DNA of 64,000 bases from Cerioporus squamosus (GCA_022592435.1 JABYQS010000133.1:41649-105648), one strand, 5' to 3'; positions 24,516-36,274 are shown, counted from the stretch's first letter. The notes: generated by a model not told the origin, from the letters alone. A program made the numbers and translations.

Positions 24516-24869
24516 TCACGGCCCTGCAGAAAGCCTTCCAAATCTGCTGCCGTCAATCATGAACGTCATCGGCCAGTGGATCCGGGCGGCAACAAGACGG
24601 CCGCTCGCCAGCTCTTCGAAGTCCTCGAGACGCACCTTATCCTCGAAGTCCCGCTTCTCAGCCAGTACATCCCATAGCTGACCGAGTTCCTGCTGCGTTG
24701 CGATGCCAACCGCAAGCTCTTCAGGGTCATCCGCGCATTCTACCACCTCAGCGAGGCTATTGACTTGCAAATTTGACGTGCTCACCACCCAGTGCCTTGT
24801 GTCTCGTCGGGAAGAGCGCATATTGAATTTCTCGTTCGAGTACATCGTCATCGCATCGAGAATGTGCAC
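24516..24869 (-). CDS. Weak open frame of 117 codons, unrecognised
   Basis: The minus-strand frame reads MHILDAMTMYSNEKFNMRSS and continues with an acidic middle (AEVVECADDPEELAV); it is open without introns. Composition is protein-like, and the frame extends upstream beyond its ATG (LGEYAVHILDA). However, a plus-strand frame across the same DNA (QLFEVLETHLILEVPLLSQY) also looks protein-like but has stops. This may be another captured gene fragment next to the chimeric pseudogene. No family is recognised. Confidence 0.2.
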   Translation of the reverse strand: MHILDAMTMYSNEKFNMRSSRRDTRHWVVSTSNLQVNSLAEVVECADDPEELAVGIATQQELGQLWDVLAEKRDFEDKVRLEDFEELASGRLVAARIHWPMTFMIDGSRFGRLSAGP

Positions 24870-25309
24870 TGCATACTCTCCCAGATCATTCAGTCCGTCC
24901 TGTCCCGGCGATCGGATGAAGAGAAGAGCAAGGAGCCGTCGAAGCCTTGTATAAGATCTTGAGGTCCTTCTGCTTCATCGGCGATGTCGAGACCTTTTTC
25001 GGGCAAGCTATTACATCTCTCTATCGTGACATTCTACTCATGGGTGCATACAGAGAAGGATGCGAACGGAGACGGCAGTCTCAATCCTCACGGAGATGCA
25101 ACGCAAGTGATAGTGTATCAGTGATTGCGTCGGCGCAGTGCACCGAACACGATCCTGCCCAAAACACACGCGGCTCTTGCTGTCCACTCGTCCACGTCGT
25201 CGACCTCGACCCCCGCCCACCTTCTTTCCTTCCTGCCACCACAAGCGACGTCTAGCGGGCCCTGTATCAATACGAACGCTCGCCCGTCTCCCCCGTGTCG
25301 TGCAGGCCC

Positions 25310-26574
25310 TGCACGGGTCGCGCTACCGCTACGGCGTGCAGCCACTCGTCCACTCGCTTGCAATCGCACAGCCTCCTTCTCCCAACGACCCCTTTGCGAG
25401 TGAAACGAACACGTACTGCGTCGAGGAGATGTACAGACTCTGACGACAGAATCCCAAATCTGTTTACGCGTCCTGGGATGTCTGATTCTCTGACATGGAC
25501 AAGGGTTTGCCTAGTAACGAAGCTATTCAACCCCCACGCAGTCTCGTTCCCACCCCCGCCAATGGTGCACATGCGCTGTACACAACTTGAAGTGGAGGCT
25601 CGGAGCTCGACGATCACTTGAAGGTACGTCACAGGACTCCGCTCAGGGATCTCACCGTGTTGACGCGCTGCGTACCCCATAGGTTCAATTGCTCGTTCGC
25701 GCATACGAAGTTGCGCGGTCACCACGTTGCCGATATGGACCCGCTTGGAATCCTCGACCCCGATCTTTCACCCGGTACACCCGCCTGAGCTCCAGTTGAG
25801 CCGCTATGGCTTTACTCAGCGCGACCTAGACAATCAAATCACGCTTGGTACTGGTATCCTGCCCCATTTCGCTATCGGGACAAGAAAACGATGACATTGG
25901 GGGAGATCATCAAAGTTTGCAAGTGCATATACTGTGAGTTTCAGTTCTCGCGACCCCTACCCCTAGTAGTCTCGCATCTCTGACGCATCTGCAGGCGGTG
26001 CCATTGGTATTCAGTACGTCCACATCCCCGACAAGGAGCAGTGCGACCGGATCCGGGAACGTGTCGAGATCCCGAAGCCTTGGAATTACACGGCGGAGAA
26101 GCGTATGACGTTGGACCGCCTCATTTGGTTCGATTCGTTCGAGAAGTTCATCGCGAGCAAGTGCCCGAACGAGAAGCGTTTCTGTCTTGACTTGTGAGGC
26201 CCTCAATGCTCATCGACCACTCGATCGTGTACGGCGTCAAGCATGTCACGATGGGTATGCCTCACCGTGGCCGTCTCAATATTCTGGCGAACGTTCTCTG
26301 GATGAGGACGACGATTTACCTGCCGGTGATGTCAAGTACCATCTGGGCGCCAACTACGTACGGCCCACACGTTCCGGTAAGAAGGTCGCGCTATCCCCCG
26401 TTGCGAACATGTCGTACTTGGAGGCGGAGGATCCCGTTGTCCTCGGGAAGACGCGAGCCCTCCAGCACTTCGAGAAGACGAGAAGAAACGACAATGGGCG
26501 TGTTGCTCCACGGTGATGCCGCGTTCGCTGGCCAGGGTCTCGTGTACGAGACCATGGGCTTCCACAACCTTCCC
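25310..26574 (+). pseudogene. 2-oxoglutarate dehydrogenase E1 (KGD1) 5' part, decayed
   Basis: Conceptual translation recovers the N-terminal half of mitochondrial 2-oxoglutarate dehydrogenase E1: a presequence-like tail (PLVHSLAIAQPPSPNDPFAS), [57 protein letters not shown] and, further on, [24 protein letters not shown] and [20 protein letters not shown]. In-frame TGA stops at 25441 and 25483, frameshifts and small deletions show that it is non-functional. Intron positions are retained as unspliced DNA (for example 25623-25681 and 25931-25994), so this is a DNA-level copy, not a processed one. Homology stops abruptly after the FHNLP block at about 26574. Confidence 0.9.
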
Positions 26575-27500
26575 ATCACCGACGCTTGCTCCTGCTCCCG
26601 TCCAGCCGATGTCCATCTTCCTGCCTCTCGTCGACACCGACCTCGGCGACGACGCGCTGCTCAGCGCCCTCGCACGCATTGGGCCCCTTGTCCTGCCCTC
26701 ATCGCACAGTTCCGCCGCTCTACTTCAAAATGCCAGTCGGTACATTTTCGTCGACACCGATTCATCCCTCAGCACGGACGAGGTCATCTCCAAGGCGCGG
26801 AGAAGGTTATCCTGCCTCTCGCGCTCGCAAAGGAACTGATATGTGTTGTCCCGGAGGAGAGGATGCTCCTGCTCCTCGATATCGCAAACGTCTCCGCCGT
26901 CTCGGACAGGATTCGCAGCGGGGTCTCCGGCGTGCTCATCAAGACCCCTTCCATAGATGTTGACTTCAGTGGCTCCTTCTCGCGCTTTTTCGCGGGTTCA
27001 TCTGTCCATGTCCTCCCAGCGGCGGTTTCAGAACCTCCCTCGCGATCAACCATCCATGCACTTCAGGGCGCGAACACTACCCTGGTCATCCCGACGTCTT
27101 TACTCACTCTTTCTCCCACCGACAGCAAGCAGATCAACGTTGCTGACGCCTTGCTCGTCCATATCGCATACATATCGGATCGCCAGGACGGCCTCTTACC
27201 CACTGTTGTCTCGTCCTACCCAGATGGCGGACGCACGCTTGGGCTCGTATACTCCGCATAGGATGTCGTCAAGTAGAGCATAGTGACAGGAAAGGGGGTG
27301 TACCAATCGCGCAAACACTGACTCTGGCGCAAGGCGAGACCTCCGGTGCGACGCAAGACGTTGTGCGCATTTCGCTGGACTGCGACGCCGATGCCCTCGA
27401 GTTCTCCGTCGTTCAGAACGGCGCGGGGTTCTGTCACCTCGAGCGGGCATCCTGCTTCGGAACCGGCGAGTTCACCGGCCTCGCGGCCCGGGCCCTCCAC
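26575..27500 (+). pseudogene. HIS4-type histidine biosynthesis gene, 5' fragment, decayed
   Basis: Immediately after the KGD1 homology a different gene begins, including a short stretch of its 5' leader and its ATG at 26609 (MSIFLPLVDTDLGDDALLSA). Conceptual translation continues as the N-terminal region of the fungal trifunctional HIS4 protein: LPLALAKELICVVPEERM, LLLDIANVSAVSD, SGVSGVLIKTPS, LTLSPTDSKQINVADALL, SIVTGKGVYQSRKH and [20 protein letters not shown]. Stops at 27259 (TAG), 27274 (TAG) and 27319 (TGA), plus frameshifts, break it. Homology ends near GLAA at about 27485, well before the catalytic domains are complete. The fragment has the same orientation as the flanking KGD1 pieces. 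Confidence 0.85.
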
Positions 27501-27519
27501 TCACCGGCGAACCATCGAC

Positions 27520-28390
27520 TGCGCAGAGCGCGACCACCACGCTCCCCGAGCACTCCAGCGTCTCGAACGCTTCTTGCAGCTGTGTGACGATCACCCGCAT
27601 ATCTTCCCCTCGCCGGAGAAGTTAGAGCGCCAGCACCAGGATTGCAACATGCAGATCGTGTACCCGACTACCCCTGTCAACTACGTACGTACAACTTCCT
27701 TCATGTGTATGAACGTCAGAGCTCATCCGTGCCCTGCAGTTCCACGTCCTACGTCGCCAAATCCACCGTGACTTTCGCAAGCTGCTCATAATCTTATTCT
27801 CGAAGTCGCTTCTCTGCCACCCGAGGGCGCGCTCTGACCTCTGCGAGATGGTCGGTGAGACGTCCTTCCAGCGCCACCTCCCCGACCCCCACCCGGAGTA
27901 CCTCGTCGACCCCCAAGGACGTTCGCCGACACAATCTGTGCTCTGGTACGTGTCCATATTATCGCGGGCTTTTGCGGTTTGTGTCTGACAGTCCGTGCAG
28001 GTCAGGTCTACCACGCCTTCCTTCAGGAGCGTGAGGAGAAGGATACCAACGACGTGGTAATCAGCAGGGTCGAGCAGATCTCCCCCCTTCCCGTATGATC
28101 TGGTGAGCATTCGTTCTATACGTTCGAATATGGTCCGTGTACTAATTCTGCCCATAGCTCATGCCTCAGCCTCGATAAGCACCCCGATGCCGACATCCTT
28201 TGGTGCCAGGAGGAGCCGCTTAGCAACGGCGCATGGAACTACGTCGCGCCCCGCATCCTCACTGCCGCCAACAAGATGCAGCACCGCGAGGGCAGGTACC
28301 CGCTCTACGCCGGCACGAGCTCTGTCGCGACTGGCAGCGAGGTGATCACAAGAAGCAGATTGAGCAGTTCAGTTCTTCGTGACGACGTAA
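27520..28390 (+). pseudogene. 2-oxoglutarate dehydrogenase E1 (KGD1) 3' part, decayed
   Basis: KGD1 homology resumes with [38 protein letters not shown], then [80 protein letters not shown] and ends around SSVATGS, with a frameshift in the last ~15 residues. Introns are again present unspliced. The ~300-350 residues of E1 between FHNLP and ERFLQL, including the central catalytic region, are absent and replaced by the HIS4 fragment. Confidence 0.9.
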
Positions 28391-29877
28391 GCTCATTATA
28401 TGGGCATGTTCGACCAGATATATCATATTACCGATTCCACCTAGGAATCGTGTTAGTTCTGTACGACATGGAGGACGCTGGGGTCACGTGTATTTTTGCG
28501 ACCGGCGAACATCCGCTCTGTGATCCTTTCTCTTTCTTCGGTGTACCCGCGCCGCGATATACTCCTGCACCATGGAAGAAGGGGGCAGTTCAACACTCCA
28601 GTCACTCACCACCATACAGACTACATGTCGTTGGATGCACAGTCTTACTCCCCGGTCACGGTCAGCACACTAGATGAGTTGGTATGTCAAATTGTTTCTC
28701 ATTGTGGTTTGAAAGCTCAGCGCATCCCAGACCCCGGACTGTGTCTGAGGCGCAGATCGACTGGCCTAACGGAACAGACGCGACCCTCACTCTATCTACG
28801 GACACCCTTTTTAGACGAAGAGACCATCGTCGCTCACGGATGGTTGCGCCAACGGGATTTACTGGTTGAAAGTCGCGTTCATTCCTTGGACCTCGGTGAC
28901 GGCGCAATGCTAGTCCGACAGTCGGCGACCATCCGGGGCATGCTAAGTAACGCAATCAAGCCTCCGAGTGCAGGCCCCTTACCCTGACGCTGTGCGGGGT
29001 GAAGCCGCCTGGGGTATCAAGATGTGCTGGAGTGTCCTCTGCCTGCGTATGTGCACAACGGTGAGCGGTCACCATCAATACGACTACAGGCTATGGTCAT
29101 GGCATGCAAGTTGACATGGAACTCGATTTTGACGAAGTCAAGGAGGGTCACATCGTACTGGTGGAGATGTGGTTGAAGTGCATGCATAATGTTGTTGGGT
29201 GGATGTCCAGTTTCTGTTTGACAAGACGATTGTCGTCCGCGCTCCGGCCTGATGTTACTTACTGTTATATTAGATGACTACTTGTACAATTCATCACAAT
29301 CGGACTGCTGTACTGCTACGTTAGTCAGCCGTGTCTGTCTTGCCAATCTCGCCATCTTGTCTTGCATGTCTGGCTGACTGTCTTCATCTCGCTCATCCGC
29401 CAGTTCACCTGCCTCATCATCTTGGTCTCGCTCACCCGCCATGCCGTCTCCCGCCTACCCACCCTGCCGTCTCCTGCCTGCGTACCCCGCTGTCTCTATC
29501 TTGCCTGCCCTGCTGTCTCTGCGTACTTACCCTGCTGTCTCCGCCTACTTACCCTGCTGTCTCCATCGTCTTCCTCATGGTTGTCGCTCGCTGGCACATG
29601 CCTTTGTCGTTTGATGCTTAAATTCATGACCATTGTACAGTTATTACCATTGAGTAGTCGTTGATATATCGCTTTCATGGCATTATCAATGTGTGATCTG
29701 GCTGCAAAATGGTAGCTATACAGGATATCAACATCTCAGTTACGCTTAGTGGGTGCTCCAGAGTGCTCGCTGAGGGGGTACTTGAGTGTCAGGCTTTTGC
29801 TGCACCCGAGGGCCGAGGCAACTAAATTTTTCCTGATGAGCCTTGAACCTCTTATGCATCATCTCCTCTCTGCTCAT
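28391..29877. other. Non-coding stretch with CT-rich minisatellite
   Basis: No gene is supported. From about 29380 to 29580 the plus strand is pyrimidine-rich, with repeated words CCCTGCTGTCTC and CGCCTACTTACCCTGCTG, a degenerate minisatellite with unit of ~20-24 bp. The remaining sequence shows nothing recognisable. Confidence 0.4.
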
Positions 29878-32625
29878 ACTTGACATGCTCAGCAACCTGA
29901 GCCAAATGAACTACCCAAGCTCTCTACAAAGCATATGGAGTCTGCTTGGCCCAGGTTGTTGACAGTCAAGCCGGCACGAAGAGCTCGGGAAGTTCGCTTC
30001 GCCCAGGGCACTAAGAAAGTCCAGTCGGCGCGAAGAGCTCGGGAAGTTAGCTTCGCCAAGTTCGCTAAGAAAGTCCATTCAGCGCGAAGAGCTCGGGAAG
30101 TTCACTTCGCCCAGGTCGCTGAGAAAGTCCAGTCGGCACTAAGAGCTCCGGAAGTTCGCTTCGCCAAGTTCGCTAATAGAGTCCAGTCGGCGCGAAGAGC
30201 TTGGGAAGTTCGCTTCGCCCAGGTCGCTAAGAAAGTCCAGTTGGCGCGAAGGGCTCCGGAAGTTCGCTTCGCCAAGTTCGCTAATAGAGTCCAGTCGGCG
30301 CGAAGAGCTCGGGAAGTTCGCTTCGCCCAGGTCGCTAAGAAAGTCAAGCCAGTGCGAAGAGCTCGGGAAGTTCGCTTCGCCCAGGTCGCTAAGAAAGTCA
30401 AGCCAGTGCGAAGAGCTCGGGAAGTTCGCTTCGCCCAGGTCGCTAAGAAAGTCAAGCCAGCGCGAAAAGCTCGTGAAGTTTGCTTCGCCAAGTTCGCTAA
30501 TAGAGTCCAGTCCGCACGAAAAGCTCGTGAAGTTCGCTTCGCCCAGGTCGCTAATAGAGTCCAGTCGGCGCGAAGAGCTCGGGAAGTTTGCTTCGCCAAG
30601 TTCACTAATAGAGTCCAGTCGGCGCGAAGAGCTCGGGAAGTTCGCTTCGCCAAGTTCGCTAATAGAGTCCAGTCGGCGCGTAAAGCTCGGGAAGTTTGCT
30701 TCGCCAAGTTCGCTAATAGAGTCCAGTCCGCGCGAAAAGCTCGTGAAGTTCGCTTCGCCCAGGTCGCTAATAGAGTCCAGTCGGCGCGAAGAGCTCGGGA
30801 AGTTTGCTTCGCCAAGTTCGCTAATAGAGTCCAGTCGGCGCGAAGAGCTCGGGAAGTTCGCTTCGCCAAGGTCGCTAAGAAAGTCAAGCCAGTGCGAAAA
30901 GCTCGTGAAGTTCGCTTCGCCCAGGTCGCTAATAGAGTCCAGTCGGCGCGAAGAGCTCGGGAAGTTCGCTTCGCCAAGTTCGCTAAGAAAGTCAAGCCAG
31001 TGCGAAGAGCTCGGGAAGTTCGCTTCGCCCAGGTCGTTAAGAAAGTCCAGTTGGCGCGAAGAGCTCGGGAAGTTCGCTTCGCCAAGTTCGCTAATAGAGT
31101 CCAGTCGGCGCGTAAAGCTCGGGAAGTTCGCTTCGCCAAGTTCGCTAATAGAGTCCAGTCGGCGCGTAAAGCTCGGGAAGTTTGCTTCGCCAAGTTCGCT
31201 AATAGAGTCCAGTCCGAGCGAAAAGCTGGGGAAGTTCGCTTCGCCAAGTTCGCTAAGAAAGTCAAGCCAGTGCGAAGAGCTCGGGAAGTTCGCTTCGCCC
31301 AGGTCGTTAAGAAAGTCCAGTTGGCGCGAAGAGCTCGGGAAGTTCGCTTCGCCAAGGTCGCTAAGAAAGTCCAGTCGGCGCGAAGAGCTCGGGAAGTTCG
31401 CTTCGCCAAGGTCGCTAAGAAAGTCAAGCCAGTGCGAAGAGCTCGGGAAGTTCGCTTCGCCCAGGTCGTTAAGAAAGTCCAGTCCGCGCGAAAAGCTCAT
31501 GAAGTTCGCTTCGCCCAGGTTGCTAATAGAGTCCAGTCGGCGCGAAGAGCTCGGGAAGTTCGCTTCGCCAAGTTCGCTAATAGAGTCAAGCCAGTGCGAA
31601 AAGCTCGTGAAGTTCGCTTCGCCCAGGTCGCTAATAGAGTCCAGTCGGCGCGAAGAGCTCGGGAAGTTCGCTTCGCCAAGTTCGCTAATAGAGTCAAGCC
31701 AGTGCGAAGAGCTCGGGAAGTTCGCTTCGCCCAGGTCGTTAAGAAAGTCCAGTCGGCACGAAGAGCTCGGGAAGTTCACTTCGCCAAGTTCGCTAATAGA
31801 GTCCAGTCGGCGCGAAGAGCTCGGGAAGTTTGCTTCGCCAAGTTCGCTAATAGAGTCCAGTCGGCGCGAAAAGCTCGTGAAGTTTGCTTCACCAAGTTCG
31901 CTAATAGAGTCCAGTCGGCACGAAGAGCTCGGGAAGTTCACTTCGCCAAGTTCGCTAATAGAGTCCAGTCGGCGCGAAGAGCTCGGGAAGTTTGCTTCGC
32001 CAAGTTCGCTAATAGAGTCCAGTCGGCGCGAAAAGCTCGTGAAGTTTGCTTCACCAAGTTCGCTAATAGAGTCCAGTCGGCACGAAGAGCTCTGGAAGTT
32101 CGCTTCGCCAAGTTTGCTAATAGAGTCCAGTCGGCGCGAAGAGCTCGGGAAGTTCGCTTCGCCCAGGTGGCTAAGAAAGCGAAGCGAACTTCCCGAGCTC
32201 TTCGTGCCGACTGGACTTTCTTAATGACCTGGGCGAAGCGAACTTCACGAGCTCTTCGCGCCGACTGGACTCTATTAGCGAACTTGGCGAAGCGAACTTC
32301 CCGAGCTTTTCGCGCCGACTGGACTCTATTAGCGAACTTGGCGAAGTGAACTTCCCGAGCTCTTCGTGCCGACTGGACTTTCTTAACGACCTGGGCGAAG
32401 CGAACTTCCCGAGCTCTTCGCACTGGCTTGACTTTCTTAGCGAACTTGGCGAAGCGAACTTCCCCAGCTTTTCGCTCGGACTGGACTCTATTAGCGAACT
32501 TGGCGAAGCAAACTTCCCGAGCTTTACGCGCCGACTGGACTTTCTTAGCGAACTTGGCAAAGCGAAATTCCCGAGCTCTGTGCGCCAACTTGATATGCTT
32601 AGCAATCTGATGTATTCGCATCCGT
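29878..32625. repeat. 54-bp satellite array with inverted flanking blocks
   Basis: From about 29942 to 32168 roughly 41 head-to-tail copies of a 54-bp unit (GTCCAGTCGGCGCGAAGAGC... through ...TTCGCTAATAGA) are present. From about 32170 to 32625 about eight more copies follow in the opposite orientation. The left flank (29878-29935) is also one degenerate unit in that opposite orientation. Two main unit types alternate irregularly: GCCAAGTTCGCTAATAGA versus GCCCAGGTCGCTAAGAAA endings. Much variation is CpG to TpG/CpA (TTCGCTTC to TTTGCTTC, GGCGCG to GGCACG). Because 54 is divisible by three and the unit lacks stops in several frames, long open frames appear on both strands. I regard these as incidental. 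Confidence 0.95.
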
Positions 32626-32654
32626 CAGGCTGACATGCTGTGTCATCTCTGTAC

Positions 32655-32812
32655 TGACATTTGGTGGTGGGGCTGTTAGGAGTTGGTAGTAGTAACCAGG
32701 CAAGTGGCAGGATTCGGTTGTTAGGTAGCAGTGGTGGTAGTGGTAGGTGGCAACCAGTGGTGGTAGTAGGTGGTAGTAGCAGGTGGTGGTAGTAGTGGTA
32801 GTTTTTTAGCCT
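32655..32812 (+). repeat. GGT/GTA-rich microsatellite
   Basis: A run of TGGTGG, GTAGTAG and GGTAGTAGTGGTAG words between the 54-bp satellite and an AT-rich tract; imperfect trinucleotide repeat. Confidence 0.85.
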
Positions 32813-33340
32813 AGACATATTCCAATCATATTTTGGTCACATTTGCAATATGATTGGCATGTATTGGCAGTATGTCCAACATATATCCGCTTGACATAGG
32901 GTGATCACATGCTGGCCACAGTTAAAATGTTACTGGTGTTTGTCTATCATCTATCATGGGGATATAGTGCTATCATATTTTGAATATGATATGCTTTTAT
33001 CCAGCATATCACTGGCATAGAATCTCCAGATACATTTTGATCAAAGCTGGGAGATATTCTGCAAATTTCCAGCATCTGTCCAGCATCTATGGGGTGGGTA
33101 TAAAGGGGAAATATGGTGGTCATATTTTGCATATGTCTGGCATATTCCAGCTGGGGACACACTGGACTCATTTCAATTCAATCTTCTGGATATATGGCTG
33201 GATATATCGTGGGTTTCGACCTAGACATATTGCGCCCTTATTACAAATCTGACTAGCATATTTCAGGCCGGCATAGGGTGGACATATATGGCCAATAACC
33301 AACATTTATCTAAGATTTATCCGCTAGATATAGGCCGAAA
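32813..33340. repeat. AT-rich repetitive tract
   Basis: About 500 bp markedly richer in A/T than the surroundings, with many CATATTTTG, GGCATAT and CCAGCAT words. CCTAGACATATT occurs at both ends (about 32811 and 33219) in direct orientation, and GCATAGGGTG/ACATAGGGTG also occurs twice. It may be a decayed element or AT-rich heterochromatic spacer bordering the satellite. No gene is seen. Confidence 0.5.
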
Positions 33341-33377
33341 TGCCCCCGGTGTGTGTGCAGTAGGAACTTCGATCGAG

Positions 33378-35778
33378 ATGCCATCCAGTGAGTTCGATTC
33401 TTCATTGACGACTTGTGCGGTCAAAGGCCGAAGCGCGCCCAGCCTCGTTCTGTCCTTACCGCCTTGGACGCAACTCGCTGAGAGACGGCTCACCTCTGTG
33501 ACCCCCAGTCAAAGGATCCGGCGGGTCGATCGAAGAGCGCTCCATCGAAGGTCCTCGGGAGTACCGTTTGTACAAACGACGATGGATCGGACTTCTGGCA
33601 CTGGCGAGTACCGCATTACCGTCGCTACTGTCCTGCTGAACCCCGTCCTATGTCAAGGTAATCTTGAACATCGTCTGTGGCATGGTCTTGGTGTGGTTTG
33701 GCCCTATCGCGAACGCTGGTGCGTCTTCCCTGCTCAGCTGGCTCCGTCAAGCACGACTCACTCAATACCTCCCCCTTCATAGTGGTGGATGACTTTGGCT
33801 TCACACTCGACCAAGTTAATTGGTTCGGGAATGTCGTCAACGTCGTGTACCTTCCTTCCGCGGTGCTTGTTCCATACCTCTATGGCCGACTAGGCTTGCG
33901 GGGCACGGTGCGTGCAGCAAGCATCATTATCTCACCATGAATTCACATGTCTTCTGCCAGGGCTACATTGGTGCCTTCTTGTTCATCGTATCCGGATGGG
34001 TTCGCTACGCCGGAACAGCGCGTTCCCTATCAACGTCCGGTTCCCTCGCTCTTATCATGATCGGTCAGGTATGCGTTCATGCGCCGTATCTGGTACCTTC
34101 CTGCTCACAAGCTCCGCAGCTCTTGGCCGGGTTGACCGTCCCGATATTCCAAGTTATCATCCCGAGCTACTCTGAACGATGGTTCGACCTCAAGGGCCGC
34201 ACCACGGCGACAATGATTATGGGTCTTGGTACGTTCTCAGCGATTCCTCACAAACATGGCAACGCCGCTGAAGCAGAGTCAGCCAACCCGGTCGGGAACG
34301 CATTGGGGCAGCTTATACCCCCGCTCATCGGCAGCACCAGGCAGTCGGTATGCATCCTCGTTTTCTTTACACGATACCATGTTGACCCTGTAACAGCTCC
34401 TCGTCATGGCCATTATATTCACGGTTGCCGCGCCAGCCGTCTTCTTGATCGGTGACCACCCGCCTACGCCTCCCAGTAAGCACGTCTCTCGCTTCTCTTG
34501 TCGTCGCAACCTACATTAGTACTTTCTCAAGCCTTCGCGGCCACGCACAAGCACCCGTCGATGATATCCCTTGTCCAGGCGATGCTGGGCAAACTGTCTC
34601 GAGACCAATATACCTATATGACGGTCCGACAGCGGATAGACTTCACTATAATGGTTATCGTCTTCGGTATCCTCGTTGGAATGTATGTCTTACCTCAGCC
34701 GCTTTGGAGCTCTCGCTGAACTTCGCAAACATCATAGAATCAATGCCTTTACCATCTTGACTGCCCAGCAGCTGGTGCGCAGTTCCAGTCTCCTGATCAT
34801 CACTATACTCACCGCCCTACAGGGACCATACGGATATTCAGACGACACCGCAGGCTTTATGGGAGCTGCGCTGCTGCTCGTTGGTCTGGTAGTTGCGGCC
34901 GTCACTGCGCCACTGTACGACCGTGTCTTCACACATCACCTCGCGCTGTCTTGCAAACTCCTCACTCCCATCATGGCGGCATGCTGGATTGCGCTCATCT
35001 GGGAAAGTGTGTGATCCATTCCCCTCTCGATGCTGTGGAAGCCACTGAACAACAAACCGACCCATAGTCAAGCCCAACAACGACGTGGTCCTGTACGTCC
35101 TGATGGCCATCATTGGCGGGACGAGCCTCAGCCTGCTCCCGGTCGTGCTCGAGCTCGCCGTGGAGCTGACCCGGAATGCAGATGGCAGCTCGGCGATTCT
35201 ATGGCTGTCGTACGCACTGCATCTCCTGTCTTGACACGCGGACCATACTCATCTCCGTGCACCTTCTCCGTCCAGCACCAACCTCTTCGGTCTCATCTTT
35301 GTCCTCGGTACGTTCCAGCATCGCGCTGCATCGAGTGTCGCTGACAGATCGCTCACACGCACACGCCTCCTCCACTCTCGCTTTTCCCTCGCACCTTGGC
35401 GTACCATGCGACTGCTATTCAGTCGAGGGCGCCCTCCGCGCGGGACCAGACGCGAACCCGCCGCTCAACATGCGCCGCGCGTTCATCTTCCAGGCTTCTG
35501 TGGTCTCGGCCGCGGTGCTTTTCATCTTCCTTGCAGAAGGCAAGCAGACGCGGCGCGCCCAGGACGAGCTCAAGCGCGACGAGGCCAAGCGCGCGGCGGC
35601 ACACCACAGTGTGGGCGTCGAGGTCGTAGCGGTGCCGACTGACCGCGACGACCCCAGCAGCCCTCAGGAGCCTGTAATGCCTGAGATGGAGAAGGGCGGG
35701 AGCACGCTGACCAGCTCATACACTGAGAGTCCCGTGGATGCCGCTAGGCCGGGCGGGGGTGATTTCTCCGTATCTTGA
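33378..35778 (+). CDS. MFS transporter, FLVCR-like
   Basis: About twelve exons splice into a protein of ~500 residues with the hydrophobic pattern of a 12-helix major facilitator. Blocks match the fungal FLVCR (heme/choline transporter-related) family: YKRRWIGLLAL at the first helix, LDQVNWFGNVVNVVYLPSAV, LFIVSGWVRYAG, GLTVPIFQVIIPSYSERWFD, KGRTTATMIMGLANPVGNAL, PAVFLIGDHPPTPP before the central loop, and GFMGAALLLVGLVVAAVTAP. The C-terminal tail is charged and likely cytosolic. Start at 33378 with a ~105-nt first intron is my best fit (MPSIKGSGGSIEERS). Intron 2 (33604-33657) appears to use a GC donor (GCGAGT). No internal stop remains after splicing. The substrate cannot be read from sequence. 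Confidence 0.85.
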
Positions 35779-36274
35779 GCGAGGATCCGCAGACGAGTGA
35801 AGGTGATGTTGGCGTAGATGCGCGATGCGGTGCTATGTTCTTGCTTTCCTGTTCGTTCGTTGTATGTGTTAGGATTGTATCTGGAACCTGGAACTTTCCC
35901 TTGGACCTGTTGTATAGTAGCATTCTTGTAGTCCATCTTGTTGTAGTCCCATCTTGATACCAGCCTTCAGGCGTCCGTTGTTCAATTGGTACGTTGTTTG
36001 GCTGCTTCGACGACCCTGGGACTTGAAGTACTTCAACTTGCATCGGACCCACTGCGCATCCAGCTGGGCGTCGACCAGCGCGTATTGCGGCGAACATCAT
36101 CGAGGCCGAAGGATAATGTCCATCACGATGTCGATAAGTTATGAGTTAATTAAGTACAGGTGCGAATACTCTACAGAAACCTCGTAATTATACAGACTGT
36201 AGCAACCGGCACTGCTGTGCAACGCGACTGCGTGATCTTTTCGTTAGGCAGATACATGTTGAACACTGAAACGT
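35779..36274. other. Convergent 3' region
   Basis: Space between the 3' ends of the FLVCR-like and secreted-protein genes. No gene or clear repeat is seen; it presumably holds both 3' UTRs. Confidence 0.35.

Noticed and set aside
29935..32349. Long open frames of up to 804 codons across the satellite on both strands
   Set aside because: The 54-bp unit is divisible by three and lacks stops in several frames, so every strand shows long frames. There is no start context, intron or domain.
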